From Alphaproteobacteria bacterium (lineage in GTDB: Bacteria > Pseudomonadota > Alphaproteobacteria > UBA6615): a stretch of DNA of 10,899 nucleotides. Every line of letters starts with the position of its first letter. The stretch's first letter is position 1. The stretch is taken from NCBI GenBank assembly GCA_013003285.1, contig JABDJY010000446.1, forward strand, positions 1 to 10,899, read 5' to 3'. A program made the position numbers and the translations under genes. The notes beneath the pieces were generated by a model. The model saw only the letters and a list, made by a program, of their open reading frames with translations. It had not been told where the DNA came from and made no database searches. Below are positions 8,371 to 10,899 of this stretch, in pieces.

Positions 8371-8398
8371 GCGGACCAAATTGACCCGTCGCGTCCGC
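8371..8398 (-). repeat. Second inverted repeat in the dnaN leader
   Basis: GCGGAC (8371-8376) and GTCCGC (8393-8398) are exact 6-bp inverted repeats with a 16-nt loop, directly upstream of the 8341-8360 hairpin. Chance occurrence in GC-rich DNA cannot be excluded. Confidence 0.35.
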
Positions 8399-8441
8399 CT
8401 CAATCGGCGGGCCGTAACCACGCAATTTCAAACGGCAAATT

Positions 8442-8447
8442 AGTATA
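8442..8447 (-). promoter_or_regulatory. Candidate -10 element for dnaN
   Basis: On the minus strand the sequence is TATACT, 5 of 6 with the sigma-70 -10 consensus. No good -35 hexamer is found 16-18 nt upstream; that stretch contains GATTC. The element is preceded by the dnaA terminator-like hairpin, which fits a separate dnaN promoter. This is inference from position and one hexamer. Confidence 0.35.
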
Positions 8448-8450
8448 GCA

Positions 8451-8465
8451 GAATCGGAATGATTC
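8451..8465. promoter_or_regulatory. Pair of GANTC (CcrM-type) sites
   Basis: GAATC (8451-8455) and GATTC (8461-8465) are two GANTC sites 10 bp apart and together form an inverted repeat. They sit immediately upstream of the candidate dnaN -10 hexamer. In many alphaproteobacteria CcrM methylates GANTC and methylation state modulates cell-cycle promoters. Whether this organism has CcrM is not visible here. Confidence 0.4.
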
Positions 8466-8478
8466 GACACTGAATTAG

Positions 8479-8513
8479 GCCAAAAACGCGGCCGTGATAG
8501 GCCGATTTTTGGC
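8479..8513 (-). terminator. Terminator-like hairpin downstream of dnaA
   Basis: The arms 8479-8493 and 8500-8513 are inverted repeats (GCCAAAAA plus a CGGCC core, with one small mismatch or bulge) around a 6-nt loop. On the minus strand the core is CGGCC, TATCAC, GGCCG followed by CGTTTTT, the form of an intrinsic terminator. It lies about 45 nt after the dnaA stop codon. The near-symmetric A and T runs would let it act in either direction. Confidence 0.55.
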
Positions 8514-8558
8514 TATATGTTTCAAATGGTTACGCCGATCTTGGCGTTGCGTTGCCGA

Positions 8559-9989
8559 CTAAATTTCGAGCATCCGCTTTAATAACTCGACATCTTCGTT
8601 GAAACTGTTGTCGGTCGCCCGCAATTCTTCGACTTTTCGCACCGCGTGCATGACCGTTGTATGGTCGCGGCCGCCGAATTTGCGGCCAATCTCAGGCAAC
8701 GAGCGGGCCGTCAATTGTTTGGATAGGTACATCGCCACCTGGCGCGGTCGGGCAACGGCGCGCGCCCGTCGCGCCGAATGCATATCGGCCAGCCGGATGT
8801 TGAAATGTTCGGCGACCCGCTTCTGGATTTCCTCGATGGTGACCCTCCGGTCGTTTGCCCGCAACAAGTCGCGCAAGACCTCCTGGGTTGTCTCTAATGT
8901 GACGGGCCGGCCTACCAGAGTGGATTGTGCAACGATGCGGTTCAGGGCGCCTTCCAATTCACGCACATTCGAGGTGATCTTATGGGCCAGGAACTCGAGC
9001 ACCTTGTCCGGCAACTGGCAACCGAGCTGCTCCGCCTTGTCCTGCAGGATGCCCAGGCGCAGCTCGTAGTCCGTCGGATGGATATCGGCGACCAAGCCGC
9101 AGCCCAGCCGCGACCGCAGCCGTTCTTCCATGCCGTCCAAATCCGACGGCGATTTGTCGGCCGACACCACGATCTGCCTGTTTTGGTCAACCAAGGCATT
9201 GAAGGTATGGAAGAATTCTTCCTGGGTCGAATCCTTGCCGCAGATGAACTGGATGTCGTCGATCATCAAAACGTCGACCGAACGGAACTGTTCTTTGAAG
9301 TCCATGGTGGTGCGGAACCGCAGGGCACGAATGAACTGGTACATGAACTTTTCGGCCGACATGTACAGCACGCGTCGTGATGGATCGCGGTTGGTAATAT
9401 GCCAAGCAATGGCGTGCATGAGATGGGTCTTGCCTAAGCCAACGCCGCCAAACAGGAACAGTGGATTAAACGTTACGCCGTCGGATTCCGCGACACGCCG
9501 CGCCGCGGCATGGGCCAGCTCGTTGGTGCGGCCAACGATGAAATTTTTGAAGACGAACCGCTTGTCGAGTAAGGCGCGGACATCTTCGGAATCTGGCGCG
9601 GCGCCGTTTGTCCCATTACCAACATTGATGGCGCCAGGCTCGGATAGGAGGTCGGGGTCGTGGCGCGGTGCAATCGGCGACTGCGGCGGACCGCCGGCGG
9701 CCTGCACGGTTGTGCGGGTCGGCTCCACGATAATTTCAACTTGGGCGACGTTGGCGTTTTCTTCCTGCCAAAATTCCGTCAGCCGGTTACCGTAATTGTC
9801 CTCGATCCAGTCGCGCATAAACCGGGTGGGCACAGCAATGCGCAGACGGCTTCCCAACATCTCACCCAAGGTCAACGGCTTCAGCCAGCTGTTGAAAGCA
9901 GCGTCGCCAACTTCCGCGCGCAATTGAGCTCTGATTCGCGTCCATTGTTCGACCAACGTTGAGTCGGCGTGCCCCCACTGCTCAGTCAT
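8559..9989 (-). CDS. dnaA: Chromosomal replication initiator protein DnaA
   Basis: DnaA is the AAA+ initiator that binds oriC, melts it and loads the replicative helicase; it also regulates transcription. Numbered from the ATG at 9989 (476 aa), domain I carries FNSWLKPLTL (32-41), and a variable Gly/Pro-rich linker spans about 92-135. The AAA+ domain starts near FVFKNFIVGRTNELA (145-159) with Walker A GGVGLGKTH (181-189), Walker B LMIDDIQFI (241-249), the Box VII arginine finger Arg294 in EERLRSRLGCGL, and ITSNVRELEGALNR (338-351). The C-terminal helix-turn-helix DNA-binding domain contains the signature GRDHTTVMHAV (440-450). SRLGCGL rather than SRFGWGL is common in alphaproteobacteria. The frame runs on to an ATG at 10011-10013 and a TTG at 10017-10019, but GGAGAG (9999-10004) is 9 nt upstream of the chosen ATG and MTEQW fits the family start. 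A large non-coding region lies upstream. Confidence 0.98.
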   Translation of the reverse strand: MTEQWGHADSTLVEQWTRIRAQLRAEVGDAAFNSWLKPLTLGEMLGSRLRIAVPTRFMRDWIEDNYGNRLTEFWQEENANVAQVEIIVEPTRTTVQAAGGPPQSPIAPRHDPDLLSEPGAINVGNGTNGAAPDSEDVRALLDKRFVFKNFIVGRTNELAHAAARRVAESDGVTFNPLFLFGGVGLGKTHLMHAIAWHITNRDPSRRVLYMSAEKFMYQFIRALRFRTTMDFKEQFRSVDVLMIDDIQFICGKDSTQEEFFHTFNALVDQNRQIVVSADKSPSDLDGMEERLRSRLGCGLVADIHPTDYELRLGILQDKAEQLGCQLPDKVLEFLAHKITSNVRELEGALNRIVAQSTLVGRPVTLETTQEVLRDLLRANDRRVTIEEIQKRVAEHFNIRLADMHSARRARAVARPRQVAMYLSKQLTARSLPEIGRKFGGRDHTTVMHAVRKVEELRATDNSFNEDVELLKRMLEI

Positions 9990-9998
9990 GTGACAATT

Positions 9999-10004
9999 CT
10001 CTCC
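9999..10004 (-). promoter_or_regulatory. Shine-Dalgarno sequence of dnaA
   Basis: GGAGAG on the minus strand ends 9 nt before the ATG at 9987-9989. It is the best ribosome binding site in the window and decides the dnaA start against the in-frame ATG and TTG further upstream. Confidence 0.7.
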
Positions 10005-10028
10005 GTCGCGCATTTGCAATGCGCCAAA

Positions 10029-10037
10029 TGTGTAGAG
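10029..10037 (-). promoter_or_regulatory. Weak DnaA-box-like site near the dnaA start
   Basis: On the minus strand the sequence is CTCTACACA, matching TTWTNCACA at 7 of 9 positions. It lies about 40 nt upstream of the dnaA ATG, where an autoregulatory box could act. Two mismatches make it weak. Confidence 0.2.
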
Positions 10038-10209
10038 GTCGAATTTTCGAAGAGGGTGTCTGTCCCGATGACGCTCGGTGCCCGCCCGGCTCGTTCACCG
10101 CGAGACAACCACGCATGACAGAGTTGCCTGCAGATCACTTAACTCTCTCCCAAAATCTTCACCCGTAAAAGTCCGACAAATGGTCTCGTGCCACCTTTAA
10201 GTCGGGGAA

Positions 10210-10231
10210 CCGCCGTTTGAAGACTCGGCGG
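10210..10231. repeat. Short inverted repeat overlapping a GANTC site
   Basis: CCGCCG (10210-10215) and CGGCGG (10226-10231) are exact inverted repeats with a 10-nt loop. The GACTC at 10222-10226, the only GANTC site between dnaA and rpsT, overlaps its right arm. Function unknown. Confidence 0.3.
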
Positions 10232-10265
10232 AAGCTCGGATCAAAACCCCCAAATTTTTCTACGT

Positions 10266-10307
10266 CTTTTTACTTAACGTTTATTCTGTTTTCCGTACTT
10301 TTTACTT
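10266..10307. repeat. 10-bp direct repeats CTTTTTACTT in the dnaA upstream region
   Basis: CTTTTTACTT occurs exactly at 10266-10275 and 10298-10307, starts 32 bp apart, about three helical turns. A shortened copy, CTTTTTA, is at 10347-10353. The heptamer TTATTCT also occurs twice nearby (10281-10287 and 10342-10348). Such phased T-rich repeats occur in origins and in regulatory regions; no known protein site is recognised. Confidence 0.5.
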
Positions 10308-10405
10308 GCCTTAAGCGCATAGATGCCGTTGGCGGACTTGCTTATTCTTTTTAAGCTTCGCCGCCACTAGTCCCCTGAATTAATAGTTCGAGTGACCAGC
10401 CTTCG

Positions 10406-10428
10406 AATATTATATTATTATTATATTT
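10406..10428. other. 23-bp pure A/T tract with two TATAAT hexamers on the minus strand
   Basis: All 23 bases are A or T. Read on the minus strand it contains TATAAT at 10420-10425 and at 10409-10414, each a perfect -10 hexamer, with a run of TAA triplets between them. No good -35 hexamer lies 16-18 nt upstream of either. It could be a promoter core for dnaA, a DNA unwinding element, or both. Confidence 0.4.
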
Positions 10429-10500
10429 CTCGGCCGGAATGTGTGAGCCACCATACATGCCAAGGTGCCGGCCCGCAACAACTCAACGTCAAATATAGTT

Positions 10501-10521
10501 AAAAAAATCGCCCGCGGGCGA
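10501..10521 (-). terminator. Second, tandem terminator-like palindrome after rpsT
   Basis: TCGCCCGCGGGCGA (10508-10521) is a perfect 14-bp palindrome that can form a 5-bp stem with a 4-nt loop. On the minus strand it is followed at once by seven T residues (10501-10507). It would act as a backup 11 nt beyond the main rpsT terminator. Confidence 0.5.
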
Positions 10522-10532
10522 CGTCAGCGCAC

Positions 10533-10561
10533 AAAAAAGCCGCGCTGCAATAGCGCGGCTT
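10533..10561 (-). terminator. Intrinsic terminator of rpsT
   Basis: The arms 10537-10546 (AAGCCGCGCT) and 10552-10561 (AGCGCGGCTT) form a perfect 10-bp inverted repeat with a 5-nt loop. On the minus strand the stem is followed by a T-run (complement of 10533-10538). It lies about 28 nt after the rpsT stop codon. Confidence 0.9.
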
Positions 10562-10588
10562 GTAACAATATCTAAAGACTGTAAGTGG

Positions 10589-10852
10589 TTATGACATTGC
10601 CTTGATACGGGCCGACAACCGCGACAGGCGTCGATTAACAGTGTTGCGTTGGAGCACGCCCTTGGTCACACCCCGGTGTAATTCCGGCTGGGCGGAACGA
10701 AAGGCGCTCATGGCGTCCTCGCGGGTGCCACTTTCGATCGCCACCTCGACTTTCTTGACGAAGGTGCGGATGCGGCTAATGCGCTGCTGATTGATCTCGG
10801 TGCGGCGGGCGTTGCGCCGAATGCGCTGCTTCGCCGATGCATGATGGGCCAT
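10589..10852 (-). CDS. rpsT: 30S ribosomal protein S20
   Basis: S20 binds 16S rRNA early in assembly of the small ribosomal subunit. The 87-aa product has the usual length and composition: the N terminus MAHHASAKQRIRRNARRTEINQQRISRIRT is typical (consensus MANxxSAxKRxRQxxKRRxxN), and the rest is a basic helical protein with the conserved GVTKGVLQRNTVNRRLSRLSARI near 61-83. The ATG at 10850-10852 is the only sensible start. The visible 47 nt upstream contain no strong Shine-Dalgarno; TATA-like stretches are present, but the promoter's -35 part would lie outside the window. It ends with a strong intrinsic terminator and so is transcribed separately from dnaA. The rpsT-dnaA neighbourhood is common in alphaproteobacteria. 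Confidence 0.97.
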   Translation of the reverse strand: MAHHASAKQRIRRNARRTEINQQRISRIRTFVKKVEVAIESGTREDAMSAFRSAQPELHRGVTKGVLQRNTVNRRLSRLSARIKAMS

Positions 10853-10899
10853 AATGTAAGACTGCTTGTGGTTGGTATAGCTGCGGCGCGGCTTATAGC

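Larger units (their letters stand above)
8225..8558 (-). other. dnaN-dnaA intergenic region (dnaN leader)
   Basis: The gap between dnaA and dnaN holds no gene-like reading frame. Reading in the direction of transcription it contains, in order, a terminator-like inverted repeat (8479-8513), two GANTC sites (8461-8465 and 8451-8455), a TATACT -10 candidate (8442-8447), and then about 215 nt of leader with two inverted repeats (8371-8398 and 8341-8360) before the dnaN ATG. I found no DnaA box with fewer than two mismatches; the best is TAATACACG at 8333-8341. Confidence 0.6.
9990..10532. other. Gene-free, locally AT-rich region upstream of dnaA
   Basis: No plausible gene is seen in this stretch. 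The part next to dnaA (9990-10250) is GC-balanced and has one weak DnaA-box-like site (10029-10037), a short inverted repeat (10210-10231) and one GANTC (10222-10226). From about 10250 to 10440 the sequence becomes AT-rich and T-skewed on the + strand, with 10-bp direct repeats and a 23-bp A/T-only tract. The right end holds the terminators of rpsT. It may contain the dnaA promoter and possibly part of an origin, but no DnaA box with fewer than two mismatches to TTWTNCACA was found, so oriC is not claimed. Confidence 0.6.

Noticed and set aside
9959..10168. Possible small gene on the + strand overlapping the dnaA 5' end
   Set aside because: It overlaps the dnaA start and ribosome binding site, has no visible ribosome binding site of its own and no recognisable protein features.
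10281..10350. TTATTCTGT and TTATTCTTT as DnaA boxes
   Set aside because: They match only the first six positions of the 9-mer and lack the CACA core that DnaA needs.
10440..10449. TGTGTGAGC as a reverse DnaA box
   Set aside because: Only 6 of 9 positions match TGTGNAWAA.
10553..10895. GCGCGGCTT present both in the rpsT terminator and near the right window edge
   Set aside because: A single 9-bp match in GC-rich DNA is expected by chance, and the surrounding bases differ.

Overview
The window looks like a core-chromosome segment of an alphaproteobacterium, most likely Rhodospirillales-like. The evidence is the order rpsT, dnaA, dnaN, recF, gyrB on one strand, the alphaproteobacterial character of DnaA (SRLGCGLVADIHPTDYELR), DnaN and GyrB (C-terminal RRDFIQENALKVANLDV), and the GC-rich coding sequence. 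Species cannot be named from the sequence alone.

Layout, left to right. Bases 1-1367 (+ strand): the 3' part of an ABC transporter ATPase of the YnjD type, followed after 1 nt by a TauE/SafE-family permease. The permease ends tail-to-tail with, and overlaps by 4 nt, a class A penicillin-binding protein on the minus strand (1364-3298). Upstream of that, also on the minus strand, lie gyrB, recF and dnaN, packed with 4-nt overlaps or short spacers. dnaA (8559-9989) follows across a 331-nt gap, then a 599-nt gene-free and locally AT-rich region, then rpsT (10589-10852), which has a clear intrinsic terminator.

How the genes work together: dnaA (initiator), dnaN (sliding clamp), recF (gap repair and clamp-loader partner) and gyrB (gyrase ATPase subunit) form the classical replication-initiation cluster. 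A terminator-like hairpin separates dnaA from dnaN, and dnaN appears to have its own promoter and a structured leader, so dnaN-recF-gyrB, and perhaps the PBP gene 41 nt further on, could be one transcript. The PBP would tie cell-wall synthesis to that transcript.

Most unusual points: (i) the first ~80-110 bases encode a peptide that reads like a STAND-type NTPase joined to the ABC ATPase exactly at the Walker A motif, most simply an assembly chimera; (ii) the dnaA-rpsT gap holds T-skewed direct repeats and a 23-bp pure A/T tract but no good DnaA box; (iii) two GANTC (CcrM-type) sites sit at the putative dnaN promoter. I found no mobile element, CRISPR array, tRNA or rRNA, and no convincing novel multi-gene system.
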